From the NCBI GenBank assembly GCA_000434835.1, contig FR881471.1:1-27524 (forward strand): 27,524 nt of DNA, written 5' to 3'. Positions 8,269 to 15,386 of the stretch are shown here, one piece after another (within the stretch, counting starts at the first letter, position 1; every line of letters begins with the position of its first letter). A program made the position numbers and the translations under genes. Origin of the DNA: Clostridium sp. CAG:594. GTDB lineage: Bacteria > Bacillota_I > Bacilli_A > RF39 > UBA660. Under the pieces are notes generated by a model. The model was given only the letters and a program-made list of their open reading frames with translations, made no database searches and had not been told where the DNA came from.

Positions 8269-9158
8269 TTGTTATCTAGGATATTCATATTAATATCAGG
8301 TAAATTATTATAATCTAAGTTAATGTTTAGGGCTTGTGCAAATAAAAGGTGCTTTTCCCATAAATGATAATCACTATTCTTTAGCTCATTCATTCGTGTA
8401 AAATCTTTTAAAAACTTCTTATAAGCTTTTATTATATATTTATATGCCCATCCTTTATCTGAAAATTTCAGATTTAAGGTTTTTGTTATTTTGTCTATTT
8501 GAGATAAAAATACACTTGGAAAGTTAAGTAATATAAATCCCAGTACTATAGACCTATTTAAATCCCACTGATATACCCAGCAATACAAAATAGTAAAGAT
8601 TATAAATATTAATGAACTTAATAAAAAGTAAAATTTAAAAAGACTTAAATCATTTTTATCATATGCAAGATCTTTAATTAATACATCTTTTTTAACCATA
8701 TTAGTATAATTTACATAATTAAAATTATCTTTATTTTCACTAGTTATATAATCACATATATATTTTTCAGCGTATGAAACCATGAATTTTTTATCAGTTT
8801 TTGTTATGATTGTTTTTTCGTTTTCTGTTTTAATTTCTAGTACACCTTTAAGATATAATTGCATTATTATTAATTTGATATTTTTTTTATTCCAAAAACT
8901 TGTATGATTTAAGAACATAATATCATTAACGTCTATATAATTTGGAATTTCTCTTATGTACTCAAAATTAAAATTTAATTTTTGAAATGCTTTTTTCTCT
9001 CTTATTTTGCTTCTTATAATAATTATTAAAATTGTTAAAATTAAAATAGAAAAACCTATAAGAAAGGATGTTAATCCTCCAAAAATTAAATATAACATAT
9101 AGTATCCTATAAAAAAGGCCCATAAAACATAAGGATTATTATTGTTGTCAGAATTCAT
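8259..9158 (-). CDS. DUF2207-like membrane protein, short form
   Basis: The only minus-strand gene. The 299-residue product has two close N-terminal membrane segments (about 10-52), a soluble part with NYIDVNDIMFLNHTSFWNKK and an IMQLYLKGVLEI helix-strand unit, a second membrane pair (about 170-215), and a C-terminal tail ending LWEKHLLFAQALNI. The IMQLYLKGVLEI unit and the W-E-K-x-L-x-x-A-x-A-L-x-I ending match DUF2207 (YciQ-type) proteins, which usually also carry a large N-terminal extracellular domain that is absent here. The start ATG 9158 is chosen because GGTGAT stands just upstream; an open frame continues to 9389 but runs through the promoter and T-box of the divergent gene and is not real. 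Function unknown. Confidence 0.75.
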   Translation of the reverse strand: MNSDNNNNPYVLWAFFIGYYMLYLIFGGLTSFLIGFSILILTILIIIIRSKIREKKAFQKLNFNFEYIREIPNYIDVNDIMFLNHTSFWNKKNIKLIIMQLYLKGVLEIKTENEKTIITKTDKKFMVSYAEKYICDYITSENKDNFNYVNYTNMVKKDVLIKDLAYDKNDLSLFKFYFLLSSLIFIIFTILYCWVYQWDLNRSIVLGFILLNFPSVFLSQIDKITKTLNLKFSDKGWAYKYIIKAYKKFLKDFTRMNELKNSDYHLWEKHLLFAQALNINLDYNNLPDINMNILDNKEK

Positions 9159-9173
9159 ATTATCACCATAAAG

Positions 9174-9202
9174 ATTATACATAAAATATAAATAAAAAAC
9201 AA
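9174..9202 (-). promoter_or_regulatory. Promoter of the minus-strand DUF2207-like gene
   Basis: On the minus strand TTGTTT (9202-9197) and TATAAT (9179-9174) are separated by exactly 17 bp. Initiation near 9167 would leave a leader of only about 9 bases that begins at the GGTGAT ribosome binding site. Its -35 is 10 bp from the -35 of the divergent T-box promoter. Confidence 0.65.
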
Positions 9203-9212
9203 TAAGTATTAA

Positions 9213-9241
9213 TTGACTTATATTACATTTTGTAGTATTAT
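9213..9241 (+). promoter_or_regulatory. Promoter of the threonine T-box operon
   Basis: TTGACT at 9213-9218 and TATTAT at 9236-9241 with a 17-bp spacer. Initiation is expected near 9248, just before the first conserved elements of the T-box leader. Confidence 0.8.
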
Positions 9242-9248
9242 TTTGGTA

Positions 9249-9453
9249 TAAATACATTGATGAAGACAAGGTTTTATAACGATGTTTTAAAGAGAGTCTA
9301 TGATGGTGAAAAATAGATAAACTAATTATAAGATTACTACTTCTAAGTTGGACTCGAAAGAGAATCCCGTGCAATAAGCACGTTATCAAATTAAGTTAAA
9401 TTAAGGATGGTACCGTGCATTTTGCACTCCTTTGGTACTGTCCTTTTTGTTTT
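9249..9453 (+). promoter_or_regulatory. T-box riboswitch, tRNA-Thr specific
   Basis: The leader has the T-box landmarks in order: AGAGAG at 9291-9296, the GATGGTGAAA distal stem I region, a specifier loop with ACT at 9336-9338, and the T-box core AAGGATGGTACCGTG at 9403-9417. Aligning it with the serine T-box at 12058 on the common CTTCTAAG stretch places ACT (Thr) exactly where the other has TCT (Ser). The core ends UGGU, which would pair with A73CCA of uncharged tRNA-Thr. The alternative terminator is AAGGATGGTACC paired with GGTACTGTCCTT, then a T-run to 9453. Uncharged tRNA-Thr should therefore turn on the nucleotidyltransferase-like gene and thrS. Confidence 0.93.
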
Positions 9454-9468
9454 AAAGAAGGTGGTAAA

Positions 9469-10248
9469 ATGATAGAAAAATGGAAGCTTGCTTTAAGAGA
9501 ATTCTTAAAAAAGTATGAAGATAATGATGATGTTACTGGTGCAATTTTATGTGGTAGTTATGCAACAAATACCAATAACGAGTACTCTGATATAAACGTT
9601 TATTTGGTATTGAAAAGTGGATGCCACTATAATGAAATGGGATGCACCGATTCTAATAGTTATCTAATAGAATATTTTATTGATACTTTATCTGGAATAG
9701 AAAAACGTATGGAAGAAGAATATTTAAACGGAAAACAAAAGACTGCTAATATGTTAGCATACGGAAAAGTAATATATGATTTAGATGGCAGCGCATCACG
9801 TATTCAAACTAAAGCACTAGAATATATTGATAGAAAGTTAGATAATATAACAGGCCGTAAATTGGGTATGAATAACTATCACTTATGGAATTATTTGGAT
9901 GAACTTAAGGTTTCATTAAAAGAAAATAGTTTTAATTTCAACTTGATATACTATTCTTTATTGGGAGATGTTTATGATAAATATGCTGAGTTTTTAGCAC
10001 TTCCAAAGCTTCCTAAAACAAAGATATACAAGATATTAACCGATGAAGATTATAGAAGAGAGTGCCACGTATTTAATTTGCCCGAAAGAGAGTTTATTAA
10101 ATTATACGTAAAGTGCTTTGAGATGGATAAACCAAGTGTTATGTATAAAAACATGGAAAATTTAATAAATTATTATTATGAAAAACAAGGTGGTTTTAAC
10201 ATAAGAACATTTAAATTAAAAAATGAAGTAGAAGGGAATGATTACTAA
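9469..10248 (+). CDS. Nucleotidyltransferase-fold protein (Pol beta/MNT-like), co-regulated with thrS
   Basis: The 259-residue product has the nucleotidyltransferase signature CGSYATNTNNEYSDINVYL at 28-46. G29-S30 and D41 are present, but the second aspartate of the usual D-x-D pair is N43. An acidic strand follows (YLIEYFID, about 66-73), then an all-helical C-terminal half. ATG 9469 is chosen (GAAGGTGG upstream); an in-frame GTG at 9415 lies in the T-box terminator. The stop TAA overlaps the thrS ATG by one base, so the proteins are translationally coupled and both under the Thr T-box. Family members transfer nucleotides to antibiotics, proteins or tRNA ends; with the changed residue, activity is uncertain. 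A tRNA-related role is my inference from context only. Confidence 0.8.
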   Translation: MIEKWKLALREFLKKYEDNDDVTGAILCGSYATNTNNEYSDINVYLVLKSGCHYNEMGCTDSNSYLIEYFIDTLSGIEKRMEEEYLNGKQKTANMLAYGKVIYDLDGSASRIQTKALEYIDRKLDNITGRKLGMNNYHLWNYLDELKVSLKENSFNFNLIYYSLLGDVYDKYAEFLALPKLPKTKIYKILTDEDYRRECHVFNLPEREFIKLYVKCFEMDKPSVMYKNMENLINYYYEKQGGFNIRTFKLKNEVEGNDY

Positions 10249-12020
10249 TGATAAACATAAAAGAAAATGAAAAGTTAAACGTACTTAATCACTCTTGTGC
10301 ACACTTACTTGCACAAGCTGTAAAGCATTTATATCCAAATGCTAAATTTTGGGTAGGTCCAGTTATAGAAGAAGGGTTTTACTATGACATAGACTTAGGA
10401 GATAAAACTTTAACTGATGAAGATTTACCAAAAATAGAAAAAGAAATGAAAAAATGTGCTAAATCTGATAAGAGAATTTATAGAGAAGAAATATCTAAAA
10501 AGGAAGCTTTAGAAAGATTTAAAGATGATCCATATAAAATAGATTTGATAAATCGTATGGACGAAGATAATACTGTTATTTCTTGTTATACGCAAGGAGA
10601 TTTTACTGATCTTTGCCGTGGACCTCACGTTGAGACAACAAAGAAAATGAAGTATTTTAAATTAATTAAGCATTCTGGCGCATACTTTAAGGGTGACTCT
10701 AAAAACAAGATGCTTCAAAGAATATATGGTGTATGTTTTGAGACGGAAGAAGATTTAAATGCTTATTTAAATGAACTTGAAGAAAGAAAACAAAGAGATC
10801 ATAGAAAAATAGGAAAAGAACAAGAGATTTTTATGAATCACGAATTAGTTGGAGCAGGTATGCCAATTTGGCTTCCAAATGGTGCTGTAATTCGTAAAGA
10901 ACTAGAAAATTATATATATGAAAAAGAAAGAAACTTGGGATATGAACACGTATATTCTCCATGTGTTGGAACGGTTGATTTATATAAAACATCAGGTCAC
11001 TGGGATCATTATAAGGAAAATATGTTTCCAATGATGAAGGTTGATGATGAAGAGTTTGTACTTCGTCCTATGAACTGTCCACATCATATGTTGGTGTTTA
11101 AAAACAAACTACATTCATACCGTGATTTACCAGTTAGAATAGGAGAGTTTGCAACAGACTTTAGATATGAAGCATCAGGAGCTGTTAAGGGCCTTGAACG
11201 TGTTAGATGCATGTGTCAAAATGATGCCCACCTTTTTGTAACTCCAGAACAAATTAAAGAGGAATTTAAAAAAGTTGTTAGCTTAATACTTGATGTTTAT
11301 AAAGATTTTGGAATAAAGGATTATAAGTTTAGACTTTCACTTAGAGATCCGGAAGATAAGAAAAAATACTTTGATGATGATAAGATGTGGAATGAAGCAG
11401 AGGCTAAATTAAGAGAAGTTTTAAACGAATTAAACGTTGATTACTTTGAAGCTGTAGGAGAAGCTGCATTTTATGGACCTAAACTTGACGTTGAAGTAAA
11501 ACCTGCTGTAGGGCCTGAGGTTACTCTATCAACTTGTCAGTTAGATTTCTTACTTCCAAGAAGATTTGATCTTTCTTACATTGATAATAAGGGAGAAAAG
11601 AAAACTCCTGTTGTTCTTCATAGAGCAATATTTGGAACATTTGACAGGTTTACAGCATTTTTAATTGAAGAAACTAAAGGTGCTTTTCCAACTTGGCTAG
11701 CTCCAGTACAAGTAAACATCATTCCAGTTAATAATAATTATCATTTAGAGTATGCAAATGAAATATATAAAATGCTAAAAGATGCATCTGTTAGGGTAGA
11801 ATTAGATGATAGAGATGAAAAATTATCATATAAAATGAGAGAATCCCAAACTAAAAAAATTCCTATTACCTTAATTTTAGGTGATAAAGAACGTGATGAA
11901 AACTTAGTAAGTTATAGAAGACATGGTTCTTTAAAAACTTACTCGGTTACAAAAGATACATTTAAGGAATTACTTTTAAACGAAATAAAAAGTAAGCAAA
12001 GCAAAAAAACAGAAGATTAA
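10248..12020 (+). CDS. thrS: Threonyl-tRNA synthetase without TGS domain
   Basis: ThrRS joins Thr to tRNA-Thr. The editing domain is present from the very N-terminus (HSCAHLL with H15 and H19, later CRGPHVETT and SGAYFKGDSKNKMLQRIYG). The class II core has MNCPHH (Zn Cys), motif 2 FRYEASGAVKGLERVRCMCQ, NDAHLF (Zn His) and motif 3 with HRAIFGTFDRF. The C-terminal anticodon-binding domain begins near APVQVNIIPV and includes DDRDEKLSYKMRESQTKKIP. At 590 residues it is about 50 shorter than B. subtilis ThrRS (about 640), and the deficit is the N-terminal TGS (ubiquitin-like) domain; the sequence starts about where the editing domain does. Motif 2 also reads RCMCQNDAH rather than the common RGFTQDDAH. 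It is expressed from the Thr T-box together with the nucleotidyltransferase-like gene. Confidence 0.96.
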   Translation: MINIKENEKLNVLNHSCAHLLAQAVKHLYPNAKFWVGPVIEEGFYYDIDLGDKTLTDEDLPKIEKEMKKCAKSDKRIYREEISKKEALERFKDDPYKIDLINRMDEDNTVISCYTQGDFTDLCRGPHVETTKKMKYFKLIKHSGAYFKGDSKNKMLQRIYGVCFETEEDLNAYLNELEERKQRDHRKIGKEQEIFMNHELVGAGMPIWLPNGAVIRKELENYIYEKERNLGYEHVYSPCVGTVDLYKTSGHWDHYKENMFPMMKVDDEEFVLRPMNCPHHMLVFKNKLHSYRDLPVRIGEFATDFRYEASGAVKGLERVRCMCQNDAHLFVTPEQIKEEFKKVVSLILDVYKDFGIKDYKFRLSLRDPEDKKKYFDDDKMWNEAEAKLREVLNELNVDYFEAVGEAAFYGPKLDVEVKPAVGPEVTLSTCQLDFLLPRRFDLSYIDNKGEKKTPVVLHRAIFGTFDRFTAFLIEETKGAFPTWLAPVQVNIIPVNNNYHLEYANEIYKMLKDASVRVELDDRDEKLSYKMRESQTKKIPITLILGDKERDENLVSYRRHGSLKTYSVTKDTFKELLLNEIKSKQSKKTED

Positions 12021-12022
12021 AA

Positions 12023-12051
12023 TTGACAATGATTAATAATTATTGTAATAT
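12023..12051 (+). promoter_or_regulatory. Promoter of the serine T-box operon
   Basis: Consensus TTGACA at 12023-12028 and TAATAT at 12046-12051 with a 17-bp spacer, starting two bases after the thrS stop. No separate thrS terminator is seen, so thrS transcripts may read into this leader. Confidence 0.85.
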
Positions 12052-12057
12052 AAAAAT

Positions 12058-12273
12058 ATATTTAAATTGATGATGAAGATTAGTAATTAGCATAATTATT
12101 TTATAGAAAGTTGCCGTTTGATGGAAGGCGATAAATAGTTGCTGATGAATCTGCTTCTAAGACGAATGAGATAAAATTCATTCGCGGGTAAAACCGTTAA
12201 ACAAATTAAGAATAAGCTTGGATGGCACCGTGGTTAATATCACTCCAACAATTAAGGCTTATTCTTTTTATTT
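12058..12273 (+). promoter_or_regulatory. T-box riboswitch, tRNA-Ser specific
   Basis: Landmarks: GATGAAGATTAGTA (GA/AGTA region, 12071-12085), AGAAAG at 12105-12110, GATGGAA distal loop region, GATGAA followed by specifier TCT (Ser) at 12150-12152, CGCGGGTAAAACCGTTA (stem III and F-box region), and T-box core TTGGATGGCACCGTGG at about 12218-12233. The UGGC ending would pair with G73CCA, and G73 is the usual discriminator of bacterial tRNA-Ser, an independent agreement. The terminator is AGAATAAGC (12209-12217) paired with GCTTATTCT (12257-12265) and a T-run. It controls five overlapping or closely spaced genes ending with serS. Confidence 0.94.
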
Positions 12274-12288
12274 AAGGGAGATTATTTT

Positions 12289-12753
12289 ATGGATGAAAGG
12301 TTAATATTAAAAACCGATGGTAAAATAGACTTAACGATACCAAAGGATTTTGAAGAGTATGATAATACGTTTGATATTTACTTGCATAATACTGATGAGA
12401 TGATAGGTAGAATGTGGTTTGATGAGGGATTTGATGAAGATTTTACCAAATATTTTGGAAATGCTGGTTATGAGATATTTGAAAAGTATAGACGAAAGGG
12501 ATATGCATCTTTGGCACTTAAACTTTTAAAGGATATTATGCTTGAAGAAGAAATTACCAAGATGATATTTAGTATAGCATCTGACAACATAGCATCAAGA
12601 AAAACAGCAGAAAAGTTTGGAGCGAAGATAACATGTTATAGAAAGGTTCCTAAAAACCATAAATTATATAATATAAGTGGGGAAGAAATAGTAATATATG
12701 AGCGAGATATAGGAGAGTATGATGAGAAAAATAAAACTAAAAAGCATTTATAA
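12289..12753 (+). CDS. GNAT-family N-acetyltransferase
   Basis: A 154-residue single-domain acetyltransferase. The acetyl-CoA loop is seen as YRRKGYASLALKLL (R/Q-x-x-G-x-G/A, about 68-81), preceded by the beta-4 strand GYEIFEKY and followed by SIASDNIASRKTAEKFGAK (motif B, about 103-121), the usual GNAT order. It is the first gene behind the Ser T-box, with AAGGGAG 8 bases before the ATG. The substrate cannot be told from sequence. Placement with serS suggests a link to serine supply, seryl metabolism or starvation, but that is inference. The gene's last 35 bases overlap the DUF1653 gene. Confidence 0.85.
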   Translation: MDERLILKTDGKIDLTIPKDFEEYDNTFDIYLHNTDEMIGRMWFDEGFDEDFTKYFGNAGYEIFEKYRRKGYASLALKLLKDIMLEEEITKMIFSIASDNIASRKTAEKFGAKITCYRKVPKNHKLYNISGEEIVIYERDIGEYDEKNKTKKHL

Positions 12754-12961
12754 ACATTTTAATGGAAACTTATATTTAGTAGAAGATTTAGCAGTTCACT
12801 CGGAAACTGGTGAAATACTTGTAATATATAGACGTTTGTATGATGATTGTGCAAGCTTTGCAAGACCACTTGATATGTTTTTATCAGAAGTTGACCATGA
12901 AAAGTATCCTGATGTAAAACAAAAATATAGGTTTGAAGAAGCTATAATACATAAAAAATAA
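12719..12961 (+). CDS. DUF1653 small protein
   Basis: An 80-residue protein with the DUF1653 pattern: IYKHFNGNLYLVEDLAVHSETGE, then YRRLYDDCASFARPLDMFLSEVD. This compact beta-rich domain is common in bacteria and has no settled function. Two ATGs are adjacent at the start (12719 and 12722); GGAGA just upstream could serve either. It overlaps the end of the acetyltransferase gene, so translation is coupled, and is 9 bases from the HD gene. Confidence 0.85.
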   Translation: MMRKIKLKSIYKHFNGNLYLVEDLAVHSETGEILVIYRRLYDDCASFARPLDMFLSEVDHEKYPDVKQKYRFEEAIIHKK

Positions 12962-12970
12962 GGAGGATAT

Positions 12971-13471
12971 ATGTTAAAAGAATATTTGGCAGAAGAAAAG
13001 TATGAAGAATTAAAAGAAAGTAATGATATGATTTATAAGGCTTTAGAATTATCATTAGAGTTATTTAAGCACGATACTGATAAGGGTGGTTTTCCTTATG
13101 TGCTTCATTTACTTTATGTATATAGACATGTATATGATAAAGAAGAAAAGGTAGTAGCACTACTTCACGATGTTATGGAAGATAAAAACGTAACCAAAGA
13201 AGATTTATTAGAAATTGGTTTTCCAAACAAAATAGTAAGTGATGTATCAGTATTAACTAGAATAAAAAATACAAACTATACAGATTATATAGATAACATA
13301 ATAAAAAATGGTAGTAAAGAGGCTTTAGAAGTAAAGCTTGCAGATTTAAAGAATAACATAGATTTAACTAGGATAAAAAATCCTACCGTAAAAGATTATG
13401 AAAGAGTAGAAAAAAGGTATATGCCTTCTTATGAAAAAATACTAAATAGATTAAAGGAGATAGAAAAATGA
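12971..13471 (+). CDS. HD-domain phosphohydrolase resembling SpoT/MESH1 (p)ppGpp hydrolases
   Basis: The 166-residue protein is a single HD domain with the metal-site residues of the SpoT/MESH1 hydrolase family: H46 (in LHLLYV), H66-D67 and E70-D71 (LLHDVMED), and D125 with N129 (VKLADLKNNIDL). It has no synthetase, TGS or ACT domain, so it is comparable in size to small alarmone hydrolases. Missing from a perfect match is the usual H-P-x-x-V of the first histidine region (PYVLHLLYV here). It starts after AAGGAGG, and its stop overlaps the serS ATG (ATGA), so it is translationally coupled to serS and induced by uncharged tRNA-Ser. Activity on (p)ppGpp or another nucleotide is inference; other HD phosphohydrolase substrates are possible. 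Confidence 0.8.
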   Translation: MLKEYLAEEKYEELKESNDMIYKALELSLELFKHDTDKGGFPYVLHLLYVYRHVYDKEEKVVALLHDVMEDKNVTKEDLLEIGFPNKIVSDVSVLTRIKNTNYTDYIDNIIKNGSKEALEVKLADLKNNIDLTRIKNPTVKDYERVEKRYMPSYEKILNRLKEIEK

Positions 13472-14760
13472 TAGATATTAAATTAATAAGGGAAAATAAA
13501 GAATTAGTAAAAGAAAATATCAAAAAGAAGTTTCAAGATAAGAAATTACCACTTGTTGATGAAGTTTATGATATGGATATAAAGTATCGTAAAATAAAAA
13601 CAGAAGCTGATGAAAAAAGAAGTAAGATTAACTCTTTAAGTAAAGAAATTGGTAATTTTATGCGTAATAAAGATATAGATGGTGCAAACAAAATAAAAGA
13701 TGAAGTAGCATCTATTAAAGAATCTATACCAGAACTTGAAAAAGAAGAGGAAATGCTAGAAAAAGAAATAAAAGAAAGAATGATGGTAATACCAAACATA
13801 ATAGCAAGTGACGTTCCAATTGGAGAAGATGACTCTAAAAACGTTGAAGAAGGAAGATTTGGAGAACCTAAAGTTCCTGATTATGAAATTCCATATCATT
13901 CAGATATAATGGCTTCATTTGACGGATTAGATAAGGATGCTGCAGCAAGAGTATCTGGTAATGGTTTTTACTATTTAATGGGAGATATTGCACGTCTTCA
14001 TTCAGCTGTATTAGCATATGCAAGAGACTTTATGATAGATAAAGGATTTACTTACTGCATTCCTCCATATATGATTCATTCTGATGCGGTTGATGGGGTT
14101 ATGTCATTTGAAGAAAAAGAAGCTATGATGTATAAAATAGAAGGTGAAGATTTATACTTAATAGGTACGTCAGAACACTCTATGATAGCTAAGTTTAAAG
14201 ATCAATTATTAACGGAAGATATGCTTCCTATTACTATGACATCATATTCTCCTTGCTTTAGAAAAGAAGTTGGGGCACACGGAATAGAAGAACGTGGAGT
14301 ATATAGAATTCACCAATTTGAAAAGCAAGAAATGGTAGTAGTATGTAAACCAGAAGATAGTGAGTCTTGGTATAACAAGATGTGGAATTATTCAGTAGAG
14401 TTATTTAGAAGTCTTGATATTCCAGTTAGAAAACTTGTTTGCTGTTCTGGAGATTTAGCAGATCTTAAATATAGATCTTGTGACATAGAAGCTTGGAGTC
14501 CTAGACAACAAAAATACTTTGAGGTATGTTCATGTTCTAACCTTACTGATGCACAAGCAAGAAGACTTGGTATACGTTATAAAAAATCTGATGGAACAAA
14601 AGAGTTTGCACATACTTTAAACAATACCGTTATCGCTCCTCCTAGAATGTTAATTGCATTTTTAGAAAACAATTTACAAGAAGATGGAAGTGTTCTTATA
14701 CCAGAAAAATTAAGACCTTATATGGGTGGTAAGGATAAACTTATTCCGACAAATAAATAA
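13468..14760 (+). CDS. serS: Seryl-tRNA synthetase, atypical motif 2 and 3
   Basis: SerRS charges tRNA-Ser. The N-terminal helical arm spans about 30-110 (two long charged helices). The class II core shows GTSEHSMIA (233-241), motif 2 with CFRKEVGAHGIEERGVYRIHQF (263-284), DIEAWSPRQQKYFEVCSCSN (339-358) and motif 3 LNNTVIAPPRMLIAFLENN (384-402), ending IPEKLRPYMGG. Common bacterial SerRS has [21 protein letters not shown] and LNGSGLAVGRT instead; the forms here resemble a divergent clade closer to archaeal-type bacterial-like SerRS. Length (430) is normal. ATG 13468 overlaps the HD gene's stop. It is the last gene of the Ser T-box operon and is followed by a short hairpin. Confidence 0.95.
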   Translation: MIDIKLIRENKELVKENIKKKFQDKKLPLVDEVYDMDIKYRKIKTEADEKRSKINSLSKEIGNFMRNKDIDGANKIKDEVASIKESIPELEKEEEMLEKEIKERMMVIPNIIASDVPIGEDDSKNVEEGRFGEPKVPDYEIPYHSDIMASFDGLDKDAAARVSGNGFYYLMGDIARLHSAVLAYARDFMIDKGFTYCIPPYMIHSDAVDGVMSFEEKEAMMYKIEGEDLYLIGTSEHSMIAKFKDQLLTEDMLPITMTSYSPCFRKEVGAHGIEERGVYRIHQFEKQEMVVVCKPEDSESWYNKMWNYSVELFRSLDIPVRKLVCCSGDLADLKYRSCDIEAWSPRQQKYFEVCSCSNLTDAQARRLGIRYKKSDGTKEFAHTLNNTVIAPPRMLIAFLENNLQEDGSVLIPEKLRPYMGGKDKLIPTNK

Positions 14761-14779
14761 AGGATTAATTCCTTTTTTT
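14759..14779 (+). terminator. Short terminator after serS
   Basis: AAAGGA pairs with TCCTTT over a 5-base loop, followed by a few further T residues. The stem is only 6 bp, so it may be leaky. Confidence 0.5.
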
Positions 14780-14781
14780 AT

Positions 14782-14810
14782 TTGTGTTAAATTTAATTTT
14801 ATGATATCAT
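14782..14810 (+). promoter_or_regulatory. Promoter with extended -10 inside an ATGATATCAT palindrome
   Basis: TTGTGT (14782-14787), 17-bp spacer, TATCAT (14805-14810), with TG one base before the -10. The -10 lies within the perfect 10-bp palindrome ATGATATCAT (14801-14810), which recurs at the promoter at 24026-24054. Confidence 0.7.
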
Positions 14811-14839
14811 ACAATCTATTAGAAAAAGAGTGATAAAAA

Positions 14840-15307
14840 ATGAGATACTATGTTGATAAAGACACCATGGATTTTTTAGAAAAAGACGTAGAAGCAGTAA
14901 TCTATTTACTTAAAAAAGCATATATTAGTACTAAAGAGTATTATAAAGGAAAAGCTCTTTCTGATTTTCTTTACTTTAATACTTATAAGACATTTACTAA
15001 TGGATATTGTTTTTATTTTGCAAGAATGCTTAAAAGTATTTATAAAAATGCTTGTTTTGTTTCAAATGATAAATATTATGCTCATATAAGTCATATATTT
15101 ATTAAGATAAAAGGTGATATTTATGATGTATATGGTAAAAGAAACTTAAGTAAATATGAAACGTTAGAAAATGAAGAATTAGAAAAAATAAATTTAAATC
15201 ATATGGAAGTAGAAGGAGAGATATATGAAACATTTAAGATGTATTTTCATAAGTATTTAGACTTATATATAAATTATAATGAGCCTTTTATTAAGAAAAA
15301 GCATTAA
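14840..15307 (+). CDS. Small papain/transglutaminase-like protein (unrecognised family)
   Basis: I do not recognise the family with certainty. The 155-residue product has an arrangement seen in papain-like and transglutaminase-like folds: C57 at the head of a helix (NGYCFYFARMLKSIY), then H85 in a strand (AHISHIFIKI), then D96 in KGDIYDVYG. Cys-His-Asp in this order and spacing could be a catalytic triad. There is no signal peptide or membrane segment. It has its own promoter and stands alone between serS and the small paralog gene at 15424. The protein encoded at 23610 has the same core (C43, C64, VVYDSYG) but with Cys near the His position. Enzyme activity is only a suggestion. Confidence 0.6.
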   Translation: MRYYVDKDTMDFLEKDVEAVIYLLKKAYISTKEYYKGKALSDFLYFNTYKTFTNGYCFYFARMLKSIYKNACFVSNDKYYAHISHIFIKIKGDIYDVYGKRNLSKYETLENEELEKINLNHMEVEGEIYETFKMYFHKYLDLYINYNEPFIKKKH

Positions 15308-15323
15308 AAATTATTAAAAAAAC

Positions 15324-15352
15324 TTGCATTATTTAAAAAAATGTGGTAAATT
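15324..15352 (+). promoter_or_regulatory. Promoter upstream of the first MDDEYVGITFDNL-family gene
   Basis: TTGCAT (15324-15329), 17-bp spacer, TAAATT (15347-15352) with an extended -10 TG at 15344-15345. Initiation would be near 15359, exactly where the following hairpin begins. Confidence 0.6.
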
Positions 15353-15358
15353 CTTTCT

Positions 15359-15386
15359 ATCGCTATTTTTTATAGTGATTTTATTT
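15359..15386 (+). terminator. Hairpin terminator or 5' attenuator before the 15424 gene
   Basis: ATCGCTAT pairs with ATAGTGAT (8 bp, one G-U) around a T5 loop, followed by TTTTATTT. It can end the 14840 gene, but it also sits at the very start of a transcript from the promoter at 15324-15352, so it may act as an early leader element. Confidence 0.55.

Noticed and set aside
9159..9389. An N-terminal extension of 77 residues on the minus-strand DUF2207-like gene
   Set aside because: It runs antisense through the Thr T-box and both promoters; ATG 9158 has a GGTGAT in front and the protein pattern starts there.
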